A stretch of DNA of 64,000 nucleotides from a bacterium. Its GTDB lineage: Bacteria; Zixibacteria; MSB-5A5; GN15; FEB-12. The notes beneath the pieces were generated by a model. The model was not told the origin of the DNA. It did no database searches and saw only the letters and a program-made list of their open reading frames with translations. Below, piece after piece: positions 40,948 to 49,127 of this stretch (position 1 is its first letter; each line of letters starts with the position of its first letter). The translations under genes and the position numbers were made by a program. Location of the stretch: NCBI GenBank assembly GCA_020444475.1, contig JAHLKV010000003.1, positions 124,001 through 188,000 of the forward strand, read 5' to 3'.

Positions 40948-41994
40948 CTAGTGAGCTGTCTGAGGCGGCGAGGACTGGACTTGCGCAGCGGTATGCTGGA
41001 GATCGGCCGCGCTGCCCGCATGCATGATCGGGGCCAGCCTGGCGGCCAGCTGTTTCGTGAACTCGATACCCCCGTCGGCATTCATGTGCGAATGGTCGCG
41101 GAAATACCTGTTGTCGAGCACCGTAAACTCCGGCTGCAACATCACGACATGCTCGCTCTCGATTGAGTCCACAAACGCATAGTAGTCGTCCATAAACCCA
41201 TCGGCGCGACGAGCATCGTACACCGTCTGCGGCAGCGGCATGGTCACCCACAAAATCGTGATGTCGTTGGCTTCGGCCAGTGCAACAAATCTGTCGAAAT
41301 ACAAGCGGTTCAAGTCTGACACGGTAAACGGTTCGACATAGCGGTCGGGAAGCTCAATCGAGAAATCCTGACGCTTGACATGCGCCTTCTCATGCGCATA
41401 CAACTCGTGGCCGAAATAGATCTCGCGCGGCTCGGTGAAGAAGCTCGCGTCGCCACGCGTCGCCCGGTCGAGCTGCTCGCGGTACCGAAGCGTGTAAAAC
41501 ATGCGCGTCAGTACCCCGTAGACAACTTCGTACGGATCCCCGCCGGAGACCAGCAGCTCGCCGGTCTCTCCCCAGGTCGCAAACGATCCCACCAGCACCG
41601 GGAAACGCACTCCCGCATAGGTATGCGGCGAGTGGGCATAGATGATGTACTTCGGAGCAGTGCCAGCGTCGACCTGATCGCGAAGCAGGAAATAGCTGAA
41701 AATCGGTCCGGAGCCCTGCAGCGAATAGTTTTCGACGATCACACTGTCCCCCAGTTCTTCCTGCAGCACTCCCGCCCAGATACCGGTGCGCGAGACCGAG
41801 TCGCCGAACACTTCGACCACCACGTTTTTCTTCTGTGTGACCAGCTCGCGCACCAGATCGAAATACATGACCATGTCGCTCTCGGGAGCCACCAATCCAA
41901 GCACGACCTCGACCAGCAGGATGCCGGTCAGGGCAATCAGCACAGCGGTGAATTTCCAGCCGTTAGAACTGGAAGTAAATAAACGAGGTACCAT
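40948..41994 (-). CDS. SGNH/GDSL-type acyltransferase partner (AlgX/AlgJ-like)
   Basis: Start at MVPRLFTSS (GGAG 7 nt upstream), 348 residues. An N-terminal membrane anchor (about 12-36, FTAVLIALTGILLVEVVLGL) is followed by an SGNH hydrolase-like domain: block I EVFGDSVSRTG with Ser near residue 66, and the D-x2-H block late in the protein (DHSHMNADG). Paired with MBOAT genes, such proteins complete O-acylation of surface polysaccharides. It overlaps the end of the MBOAT gene by 32 nt. Confidence 0.85.
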   Translation of the reverse strand: MVPRLFTSSSNGWKFTAVLIALTGILLVEVVLGLVAPESDMVMYFDLVRELVTQKKNVVVEVFGDSVSRTGIWAGVLQEELGDSVIVENYSLQGSGPIFSYFLLRDQVDAGTAPKYIIYAHSPHTYAGVRFPVLVGSFATWGETGELLVSGGDPYEVVYGVLTRMFYTLRYREQLDRATRGDASFFTEPREIYFGHELYAHEKAHVKRQDFSIELPDRYVEPFTVSDLNRLYFDRFVALAEANDITILWVTMPLPQTVYDARRADGFMDDYYAFVDSIESEHVVMLQPEFTVLDNRYFRDHSHMNADGGIEFTKQLAARLAPIMHAGSAADLQHTAAQVQSSPPQTAH

Positions 41995-43384
41995 TAAAGG
42001 CTCCAAAAACGACGATCAAATAAAAACAGGTCAGGTAGAAAACCGACTGCAGCGCCACCGGACGCTCCAGCACGAAATCGAGCTTCTTCGTATATACCTG
42101 GCCGATCTGCACCAGCACCAGCACCGAGACATAGACCATCAACTTGGCCAGCGCATTGAAAAAGACCGGATCAAGTCCCAACGACAGCAGGTTCTGAGTC
42201 ATGCTCCATATCTGCTCGAAAGACGAAGCCCTGAATAGCAGCCAGCCGTAGAGCGTGAACGCGAACATGATCGTCACCGACAGCGCTATCCCCCACCAGG
42301 TCGCGTCCTTCTTCGCCGGACCAAACCATTTCTCGCGAAGCTCCGTGTATCGCTTGTGGCCGGCCAGGATAGCGCCGTGGAAAAATCCCCAGACGACGAA
42401 ATTCCACGCCGCCCCGTGCCAGAGACCGCCAAGCAGCATAGTGAGAATCAGGTTGCGATAGGTCATCAGGTTGCCGTAGCGGTTGCCGCCGAGCGGAATG
42501 TACAAATAATCGCGCAGCCACGACGAGAGCGAGATATGCCAGCGCAGCCAGAAATCGCTGGGGTTGCGGGCGATATAGGGCAGCCGGAAGTTGACCATCA
42601 GCTCAAACCCGAGCGTCTTGGCGACACCGCGGGCGATATCGGAATACCCGGAGAAGTCACAGTAGATCTGGAAGGCGAAGTACAAGACGCCGATCAATAC
42701 CTCACCGTCGTAAAATCCGCCCGACTTGGAGAAGATCTGGTCGACTGTCACGGCGAGATTGTCGGCGATCACTACTTTCTTGAACAGGCCCCACAGAATC
42801 AGATAGACGCCGCCGCCGAACTGGTCGAGATCGAACTTGCGCTTGTTGTACATCTGCGGCAGCAGGTTGACCGCACGCTCGATTGGTCCGGCGACCAGCT
42901 GCGGGAAAAAGGCCACAAACAACGCAAAATCGAGAAAACTCTTCGACGGCTCCAGCTTCCCCTTATAGATGTCGATCGTGTAGCTCATCGTCTGGAAGGT
43001 GTAGAATGAGATTCCGACCGGCAGGACGATATCCAGACTAAACGCGCTGAGCTGGAATCCGAACACCCCTACCAGATCCTGCAGACTCCCGGCGAAAAAG
43101 TTGAAGTACTTGAAGAAGCCGAGTATCGCCAGGTTGACGATCACGCTTATTGCAAGATAGCGCTTGCGGACCGAGGTATTGTCGGAGGCGTGGAGTTTCG
43201 CGCCTACATAGTAATCAACCAGAGTGGAGAGCAGAATGAGCGACAGGAAGCGCCAGTCCCAGGCGCCGTAGAATACGTAGCTCGCCACGAGCAGGAAGAT
43301 GTTCTGCGGCTTCCTGGACATGGCCCAGTAGGCGCCGAGTACGATCAGAAAAAAGACGAGGAACTGAACGCTGTTGAAAAACAT
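41963..43384 (-). CDS. MBOAT O-acyltransferase (AlgI-like)
   Basis: A 473-residue, multi-helix membrane protein of the AlgI/DltB family. The active-site region reads LLGGLWHGAAWNFVVWGFFH, with the invariant His in WHG; the N-terminus MFFNSVQFLVFFLIVLGAYW and VGISFYTFQTMSYTIDIY are characteristic. It moves acyl groups across the inner membrane for the SGNH partner downstream. The O-acylated glycan is unknown; no polysaccharide cluster is in the window. Confidence 0.93.
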   Translation of the reverse strand: MFFNSVQFLVFFLIVLGAYWAMSRKPQNIFLLVASYVFYGAWDWRFLSLILLSTLVDYYVGAKLHASDNTSVRKRYLAISVIVNLAILGFFKYFNFFAGSLQDLVGVFGFQLSAFSLDIVLPVGISFYTFQTMSYTIDIYKGKLEPSKSFLDFALFVAFFPQLVAGPIERAVNLLPQMYNKRKFDLDQFGGGVYLILWGLFKKVVIADNLAVTVDQIFSKSGGFYDGEVLIGVLYFAFQIYCDFSGYSDIARGVAKTLGFELMVNFRLPYIARNPSDFWLRWHISLSSWLRDYLYIPLGGNRYGNLMTYRNLILTMLLGGLWHGAAWNFVVWGFFHGAILAGHKRYTELREKWFGPAKKDATWWGIALSVTIMFAFTLYGWLLFRASSFEQIWSMTQNLLSLGLDPVFFNALAKLMVYVSVLVLVQIGQVYTKKLDFVLERPVALQSVFYLTCFYLIVVFGAFNGTSFIYFQF

Positions 43385-43485
43385 GTATCGCTTGGAGATT
43401 GAAGGTTATTGCCGAACCCGGGCCAAGATACTCTATGTTGTCGGTCGGGTCAAGGCGATCCTTAGGTCGATCCCGTTAGCTTTTG

Positions 43486-43529
43486 AAAAAAAAATCGCCG
43501 GCGGGGGACTGCCAGATAACCCGCCGGCG
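43486..43529 (-). terminator. intrinsic terminator of PEP-CTERM gene 1
   Basis: Stem CGCCGGCGGG with CCCGCCGGCG (10 bp perfect); nine T follow on the minus strand. Confidence 0.92.
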
Positions 43530-43563
43530 TACAGAAACGGAGGTGTGTGCGATGGATCACCGC

Positions 43564-44208
43564 TCACTTCGAGCGGCGAAACAGACCCAGACCCAGGAGG
43601 CCCAGGCCAAAGAGAGTAAACGTGAGCGGTTCGGGAACCGCTGCATGTGTCGGATTGCCGGAATTGTAGCTCATCGCAAGCGTCGAGCTGTTGATACGAA
43701 TGCCGCGCTCCATCCAACCGGCCGAGGCGATCGACATATCCAGAGTCGATCCGGACCAGATATCGGCCGGAAGCGGCGTCAGATCATAAATCGTGTTGCT
43801 TTCGCTGACCCACTGGAAGGAGTTCCAGTCGAAACTCCAGCTGGACTGATTCAGCTGGCCGGAGAAACGGCCCTCAAGCGTCACAATATTGCCACGGGTA
43901 TCGACATAGTCGGCGTTAATCCACAGCCAGGCGCGGTTCACACCCTGCGCCATGTCGACCGGGAGATTGTGCGAGTATGACATCGACGACTGGTCGAATC
44001 CACGATTGGTGTTGCCGATCCAGTAACCGTTCTGATCACCACCCTGCTCGTAGAAGTTCAACTGCGAAATGTAGTTCCAGTTGTGCCCCGCCCAATGAGC
44101 GTTGGTCCAGGTGGTGTGGCTCATACCGAGCGGAAGAGCCGAAACCGACCCCGCAGCCAGTATGATGACGGCACTGAAAGCCGCCAGCAGAAGAGTCTTT
44201 CTGATCAT
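43564..44208 (-). CDS. PEP-CTERM sorting-domain protein 1
   Basis: A 214-residue exported protein: signal peptide (MIRKTLLLAAFSAVIILAAG, cleavage near SALP), Asn/Ser/Trp-rich beta-type body and a C-terminal sorting signal: VPEPLTF, a hydrophobic run, and FRRSK. PEP-CTERM proteins are processed by exosortase/EpsH in species that make surface polysaccharide. No exosortase is in the window. A near-perfect sigma-54 site precedes it and a strong terminator follows, so it is monocistronic. Paralogous in plan to the gene at 44628-45230. Confidence 0.93.
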   Translation of the reverse strand: MIRKTLLLAAFSAVIILAAGSVSALPLGMSHTTWTNAHWAGHNWNYISQLNFYEQGGDQNGYWIGNTNRGFDQSSMSYSHNLPVDMAQGVNRAWLWINADYVDTRGNIVTLEGRFSGQLNQSSWSFDWNSFQWVSESNTIYDLTPLPADIWSGSTLDMSIASAGWMERGIRINSSTLAMSYNSGNPTHAAVPEPLTFTLFGLGLLGLGLFRRSK

Positions 44209-44337
44209 CTTTCCTTATGCCTCTCGCTTCTGTGTAAGTCCCCGTTGAGACCGCACTTGATTCTCGCTCTGATGTCGCATCCTGGTGTGAATGTGCCCCG
44301 CAAGCAAGCCTCGACGTAGTTATATGCTTAAAGATTC

Positions 44338-44353
44338 AGCAAAAACAGTGCCA
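44338..44353 (-). promoter_or_regulatory. sigma-54 promoter of PEP-CTERM gene 1
   Basis: Minus strand TGGCACTGTTTTTGCT: matches TGGCACGNNNNTTGCW except one base (T for the G after CAC). Predicted leader about 119 nt. The surrounding gap 44209-44627 otherwise holds only the terminator of gene 2 and no gene. Sigma-54 control of PEP-CTERM genes via PrsK/PrsR is known in exopolysaccharide-forming bacteria. Confidence 0.72.
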
Positions 44354-44573
44354 TGTGATCCCTCTGTTGCGCCACAATAACTTAGCTTGACAACTACCGA
44401 TTTTGTCTTCAATCGCTGTTCAAAATCTCTACACTTTCCTGCATCGGAATGCAGAGTGTGGATTTGTTCGGTCGTCAATGCCAGGGAACCTCGCCCTCCC
44501 GCATAGATCGACAGATTCGGTCCACAATTGAGCGGCGAGCGCCCTGCCATCGACCGGATTCTCCGGACTGCGC

Positions 44574-44606
44574 AAAAAAAGACCGGCAACGTCGATGTTG
44601 CCGGTC
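44574..44606 (-). terminator. intrinsic terminator of PEP-CTERM gene 2
   Basis: Stem GACCGGCAAC with GTTGCCGGTC around GTCGAT; seven T follow on the minus strand. Confidence 0.92.
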
Positions 44607-44627
44607 TGAACTGACATCGTGTAGGTC

Positions 44628-45230
44628 TTAGCGACGGCGACGGGCGATCCCGATTCCGAGCAGACCGAGCCCGAACAGGCTGAAGGTCAGCGGTTCGGGA
44701 ACCGAGGTGTAATCGAGCGCCAGGGCGGCCTTGTTGATCCGGAATGCCCTCTCGCCCGCGAAGATGCTGACATCGAGCCTTCCGTTGTTCCAGAAGCCCG
44801 GCACATCAACATCGGTAAGGTCGTATAACGTATTGTCCTGGAAGGCGTTATTGAGCGGATTCCAGGTGAACGTACCGTTGATCTCAATCATGTTGCCGTT
44901 CTCGTCGATGGCACTGCCGTTGATCCACAGGGTAGCGCGACGGATGATATCCGGCGGGACCTGGAGATCGGCCGGAAGCGTATGCGACCAGCTCAACTCG
45001 GACATGAGGTCGTCGTGCGTACCAATCCAATAACCCATCGTCTGCGAGCCGTCTTCATGGTCGGTGTAGAACCGCACATCGGAGAAGAAATCGTAGGTGT
45101 GATTGTCATAGGCGACGTACCGATCGGTCTCAACCGTCTCCGTCATCGACAACGTAGGGAATGCAAACGACGCCCCGGTCATCAGCAGGAGAAAAGAAAC
45201 CGCCAGCAAAATCCGAGAAAGAGAGCGCAT
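44628..45230 (-). CDS. PEP-CTERM sorting-domain protein 2
   Basis: A 200-residue exported protein: signal peptide (MRSLSRILLAVSFLLLMTGA, cleavage near SFA), beta-rich body containing TMGYWIGTHDDLMSELSWSH, similar in style to gene 1's GYWIGNTN segment, and a C-terminal VPEPLTF... ending in ARRRR. It shares the region of body and sorting tag with gene 1 closely enough to be a paralogue. A sigma-54-like element is 42 nt upstream of the ATG and a terminator follows. Confidence 0.93.
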   Translation of the reverse strand: MRSLSRILLAVSFLLLMTGASFAFPTLSMTETVETDRYVAYDNHTYDFFSDVRFYTDHEDGSQTMGYWIGTHDDLMSELSWSHTLPADLQVPPDIIRRATLWINGSAIDENGNMIEINGTFTWNPLNNAFQDNTLYDLTDVDVPGFWNNGRLDVSIFAGERAFRINKAALALDYTSVPEPLTFSLFGLGLLGIGIARRRR

Positions 45231-45283
45231 AGATATTTTTTCCTTTTGGTGTCAGACAGATATACTTCAGTAGCTATATACTA

Positions 45284-45299
45284 ATCAAATCCTGTGCCG
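45284..45299 (-). promoter_or_regulatory. sigma-54-like promoter of PEP-CTERM gene 2
   Basis: Minus strand CGGCACAGGATTTGAT: GG and TTG in correct register, three deviations from TGGCACGNNNNTTGCW. Predicted leader about 42 nt. The rest of 45231-45523 shows nothing else I can name. Confidence 0.5.
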
Positions 45300-45523
45300 G
45301 ATCTTGTCAATTGACCTAAATCGCTACAGCATAAAACTTTGACTCCCCGTCAGCAGTACCGGATTGTTCATCCCTGTCACACATATATGCATCTGCTTGC
45401 ATTTTCCCTCCCCGGGAAGTGCATTCGGACCTCGTCCCGTGTGATGGAGCTTGTACGTAAAATGGGTCCACAAGGTGCATTAATAATTGAATTAGTCGAC
45501 GGTCTTCCAGACAGTCTGTTCGA

Positions 45524-46657
45524 TCAGCGACCAGTGCCCGGGTGTGCCAGGAGACGCTCGGCAAACCGGTCGGTCATCCCGGCGATATAGTCCGCAATCA
45601 CGATCTTGAGCGGCTGCTGCTCCAGCATCGACTGGAACCGGGCCGGCATCAACGACGGATCGGCATGGAACCGAGCGAACAACGTCTCGATAGTCTCTTT
45701 GGCCCGGTCTGTCATGGCCATCAGATGGGAGTGGCGATAGACACGGGTCATGAGAAAACCCTTCAACTCCCTGACCTGCTGTTCGACCGCCTCGGAGAAA
45801 CCGGCGATCTTGCCGTCGGCGCGACGAATGTCGTCCAAGGTTCGAATGGCATGCTCCGCGATCCGTCGCTCTGTTTCCTCGAGAAGATCTGTCGCCATGC
45901 GGTTGACCAGTATTCGCGAGAGCGCGTACCGTCGCTGGTCGGGCGTCATAAGCTCCACTCTCTGACGCGGGTCGGACTCGGCCAGCATGGCCAGCGATGC
46001 GACATCATCGAAAGAGATCAAACCGGCGTTGATACCGTCATCGACATCGGCCGCGTTGTACGCAATCTCATCGGCCAGATCGACCAGCGATGCTTCGAGG
46101 GTCGGGTGTTCCTCCGGGTGGAACTCGTCGGTGATAATGATCTTTTTCGTCTCGTGCTTGGCGATCCCCTCGCGGACTTCATAGGAGAGATTGAGGCCCC
46201 GGAAGTCGGGATAGCGCTGTTCGAGCAGATCGATCACGCGCAGCGACTGGCGATTGTGATTGAAGCCGCCACAATCCGACAGGAGGTCGTCGAGCACGTC
46301 TTCGCCGGCGTGGCCGAACGGCGTGTGTCCCAGATCGTGCGCCAGCGCCACCGCCTCGGTCAGATCCTCGTTCAGTCCAAGGCAGCGGGCGAGTGTCCGG
46401 GCCACCTGGGCAACCTCGATGGTGTGCGTCAGGCGAGTGCGGTAGTGATCCCCTTCGTGGGGCAAAAAGACCTGCGTCTTGTATTCCATCCGGCGGAATG
46501 CAGCCGAATGGACGATTCGGTCGCGATCTCGCTGGAAGGCGGTTCGAAGCGGGTGCTCTTCCTGCGGTAAAGCCCGTCCTCGCGACTCGGCGGACTTCGT
46601 CGCAAACCCGGCCAGCGACTCGAATTCGCGCCGTTCTATGTCCTGTCGGTTATTCAA
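45524..46657 (-). CDS. dgt: deoxyguanosinetriphosphate triphosphohydrolase-like protein
   Basis: A 377-residue HD-superfamily dNTPase of the DgtB/short type. The family N-terminus RIVHSAAFRRMEYKTQVFLP is present, and the HD metal ligands are H78 (RTRLTHT), H107-D108 (AHDLGHTPFGHAGED) and a later Asp near ADEIAYNAADVDDG. It hydrolyses dNTP to deoxynucleoside and tripolyphosphate. The start is TTG, overlapping the preceding gene by 8 nt; the first 10 residues are therefore uncertain. Last gene of the six-gene operon. Confidence 0.93.
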   Translation of the reverse strand: MNNRQDIERREFESLAGFATKSAESRGRALPQEEHPLRTAFQRDRDRIVHSAAFRRMEYKTQVFLPHEGDHYRTRLTHTIEVAQVARTLARCLGLNEDLTEAVALAHDLGHTPFGHAGEDVLDDLLSDCGGFNHNRQSLRVIDLLEQRYPDFRGLNLSYEVREGIAKHETKKIIITDEFHPEEHPTLEASLVDLADEIAYNAADVDDGINAGLISFDDVASLAMLAESDPRQRVELMTPDQRRYALSRILVNRMATDLLEETERRIAEHAIRTLDDIRRADGKIAGFSEAVEQQVRELKGFLMTRVYRHSHLMAMTDRAKETIETLFARFHADPSLMPARFQSMLEQQPLKIVIADYIAGMTDRFAERLLAHPGTGR

Positions 46658-47489
46658 ACTCGTCCGCTTTCTGTTTCACCGGTCGGCCGCCGCCGGTCGA
46701 TAACGTTACGGTAAACGACAGACCAAGCGTCGGATGGTACGAAGCCGCATACGTGAAGGTGTGCTCTTGCCAGCGAAGCTCGACCCCGGCGCCGTATTCG
46801 ACCGGCCTGGTCCCCAGCCCCCAGAAGAAGGTCGTGTAGTCACCCAGCCCGATACGCTGACCGAGTGCGACCTGCATCTCCTGTGTTTCTTCGAGCGTCA
46901 CCCGTCCGGTGAACGAAAAGGACCGATGCCCCACCACTTCGGCATAGCCGGTATAGGTGGGATTGTCCGGGATCGCACCTTTGTACAAGGTCGGTTTGTT
47001 CAGATTGTCGAGGGTCGTACCAAGATAGACGTGCTCACTCCGGAAGGCAGCGGCAAATCCGAACGCATGGGCGCGAAGTTGATCGTAGCCACCGGTAATA
47101 TCGACCTGCTTGCCGGAGAACACAACCCCCGCCGAAAACGCCCGATAGTGTGCCGCGGTCATCATGCGGACTGTCTGTTCGCGATACAGATCGGTCCCTC
47201 CCATCTGCGCCAGCCCCAACGCGACCGTCACACCCCCACGCCGCCAGGCGCCGGCAAGAAAGAACTGATCGAAATCACTCAGCTCGTACTTGCGGTCAAA
47301 ACCCGCTTCGACCATCCACTGCCTATCGACAAACGCCCCGGTCGGAGCGGCCAACAACTCGGTGGCGCTCGATTCTCTAAACGAGATAGTCCTTCCCTGC
47401 CCGAGTCCGCGCGACGACAACATGTCAATCGCAGGCGTCGAGCTCGATAGAACAAGCAGGGACAGAAGGATGATTGCCCCGGGCCTCAT
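46650..47489 (-). CDS. predicted outer-membrane beta-barrel protein (PorV/PorQ-like style)
   Basis: A 279-residue protein with a signal peptide (MRPGAIILLSLLVLSSSTPA). The rest alternates polar/hydrophobic strands and aromatic residues as in porin-like barrels (RWGGVTVALGLAQMGG-type strands, FGFAAAFRSEHVYLGTTLDN, QHTFTYAASYHPTLGLSF). Its plan resembles the 'PorV/PorQ' type outer-membrane proteins of FCB bacteria, but I cannot assign a family. It overlaps the lamin-tail gene by 4 nt. Confidence 0.65.
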   Translation of the reverse strand: MRPGAIILLSLLVLSSSTPAIDMLSSRGLGQGRTISFRESSATELLAAPTGAFVDRQWMVEAGFDRKYELSDFDQFFLAGAWRRGGVTVALGLAQMGGTDLYREQTVRMMTAAHYRAFSAGVVFSGKQVDITGGYDQLRAHAFGFAAAFRSEHVYLGTTLDNLNKPTLYKGAIPDNPTYTGYAEVVGHRSFSFTGRVTLEETQEMQVALGQRIGLGDYTTFFWGLGTRPVEYGAGVELRWQEHTFTYAASYHPTLGLSFTVTLSTGGGRPVKQKADEFE

Positions 47490-49126
47490 CGCGCCACCAC
47501 CACGGTCTTTTTGAGTGACTCAACACCTTCCGCTTCGACATACAGGATGTACATCCCGATCGGCAGGCGCGCGCCGCTGTCGGTGACGCCGTCCCAAATG
47601 TATTCGGCGCGAAGGTCGGTCGCGCCATCTTCGAACGTGCGGACTTCACGGCCCTTCCGATCGTATATACGAATCGTGTACGACACATCGGCCGGACCGC
47701 TCACGCGGATCGACATCGACTCATCGATCCCGTCACCATCGGGAGAAATCACCTGCGGTTCAACTGCGACAACCAGGCCCTCCGATGTCGGCGTAAAGCG
47801 AATGTCGTTGACCGCGCCGGGCGAGCCGCCCGATACACTGGAGCGCCCCCAGTTCAACTGCTGGTTCTGATCAATCCCTTTGGCCCAGGTGTGGTTGCCG
47901 TCGTAGGCCGACGCATACACAAACGAGTCGGCGACGAAGCCGAAGGGGTCAACCAGACGAACTACATCGCCGGCGTTGTTCAGCGTCGCCCAACTCGACG
48001 GGCTCACCACCACACCGTCGAAATCGGGGTAGTCCTGAGAAAACGCCGCGAGGTTTTCTGTCACGACGGGATACTGATCGGGAAGTACCGTAAACGACTC
48101 TTCGGTGATCGTGTGCAGTGCCAGCGCGTCGCCGATCCGCCACCCGGCGATATCGTGCAGATTATCACTTCGGGTGTCCAACTCGATCCATTCGGCGGTC
48201 TGCGGATCCTGCGGATTGGCCAAAAACTCGGAAAGAACGACCGGTGGGAAGGCTGCGCTTACGACTACCACTTCGCGGCGATTGTTGATCGTCCGGCTGT
48301 CACGCGGCAGGCGAAGCGTGACCGTGTCGTACAGCGCGACCGGAGCGATATCGATCGCTACAGGCGTCGAGAATCCGGTGTCGAGCGAGGGAATCGCGAT
48401 GATCTCGATGAGATCACTGATATCGCCGGTGTCGGCAGGATTAGAGTAAAACACCCAGAGGCTGTCGTCGAGCGACTCCTCCATACCCCGGTTCGTTACA
48501 ACCGCAACTATGCGACTGCCTGCCTCGGTGGGAAAGACGGCGACCGTATCGAGAGCCAGGTCAATTGCTGCCGGCATCCGCGAATTCAGATAGCCGGGGG
48601 TGGAACCGGTTGGATCGATCGACTGGCGGGGAATATACGAAACATAGTTCTCGCGCTCCCATGAGACACCGTCGCTTCCCGATGAGGTCCACACCAGTGA
48701 GTCACCGATCGGCTGAAGCGTCCGCACCACCGCAACTGATCCGCCGTTGTTGCTCAGTGAGAAGGAACTGGTCGGCTGTACCAGGGCGCCGCGTTCGGTC
48801 GCGACATCGCCCCAGATCCCCGAACCATCCCCGTAGTGCTGTTCGAAATCGAACAAATCGCGACAGAGTATCAGATAACGAAAGCCCCTGGCGGTGTCGA
48901 TAGTCGGCGGGGCGCCGAATGTCAGCGGAAGACCGTCAACCCGAATCTCATAGAAGCTGTTGAGCTGGACCGGCGCGGTACCGTCATTGTACAGCTCGAT
49001 AAATTCCAGCGAAGTCGATGAGCCGGGCTCATTCGACATCACTTCGCTCACTCGCACTGCGGCGAATGGTGCGCCGGAGAACGCAACCACGAGAAGTAAA
49101 ATGAAGGCGATACCAACCCGGTGCAT
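47486..49126 (-). CDS. lamin-tail domain protein with FlgD-like C-terminal Ig domain
   Basis: A 546-residue exported protein (signal peptide MHRVGIAFILLLVVAFSGAP). Two lamin-tail (LTD) domains are visible: residues about 24-150 (VRVSEVMSNEPGSSTSLEFI, ELYNDGTAPVQL) and about 295-410 (VLSEFLANPQDPQTAEWIEL). The C-terminus (about 455-546) is a FlgD Ig-like module (YTIRIYDRKGREVRTFEDG, YIWDGVTDSGARLPIGMYIL) often found at the end of secreted FCB proteins, where it can act as a secretion/anchoring tag. Overlaps the barrel gene by 4 nt and follows the second barrel by 1 nt. Confidence 0.85.
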   Translation of the reverse strand: MHRVGIAFILLLVVAFSGAPFAAVRVSEVMSNEPGSSTSLEFIELYNDGTAPVQLNSFYEIRVDGLPLTFGAPPTIDTARGFRYLILCRDLFDFEQHYGDGSGIWGDVATERGALVQPTSSFSLSNNGGSVAVVRTLQPIGDSLVWTSSGSDGVSWERENYVSYIPRQSIDPTGSTPGYLNSRMPAAIDLALDTVAVFPTEAGSRIVAVVTNRGMEESLDDSLWVFYSNPADTGDISDLIEIIAIPSLDTGFSTPVAIDIAPVALYDTVTLRLPRDSRTINNRREVVVVSAAFPPVVLSEFLANPQDPQTAEWIELDTRSDNLHDIAGWRIGDALALHTITEESFTVLPDQYPVVTENLAAFSQDYPDFDGVVVSPSSWATLNNAGDVVRLVDPFGFVADSFVYASAYDGNHTWAKGIDQNQQLNWGRSSVSGGSPGAVNDIRFTPTSEGLVVAVEPQVISPDGDGIDESMSIRVSGPADVSYTIRIYDRKGREVRTFEDGATDLRAEYIWDGVTDSGARLPIGMYILYVEAEGVESLKKTVVVAR

Positions 49127-49127
49127 A

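Noticed and set aside
47461..47489. A merged reading of the two barrel/LTD genes as one protein
   Set aside because: They are in different frames with a clean 4-nt overlap and separate signal peptides.
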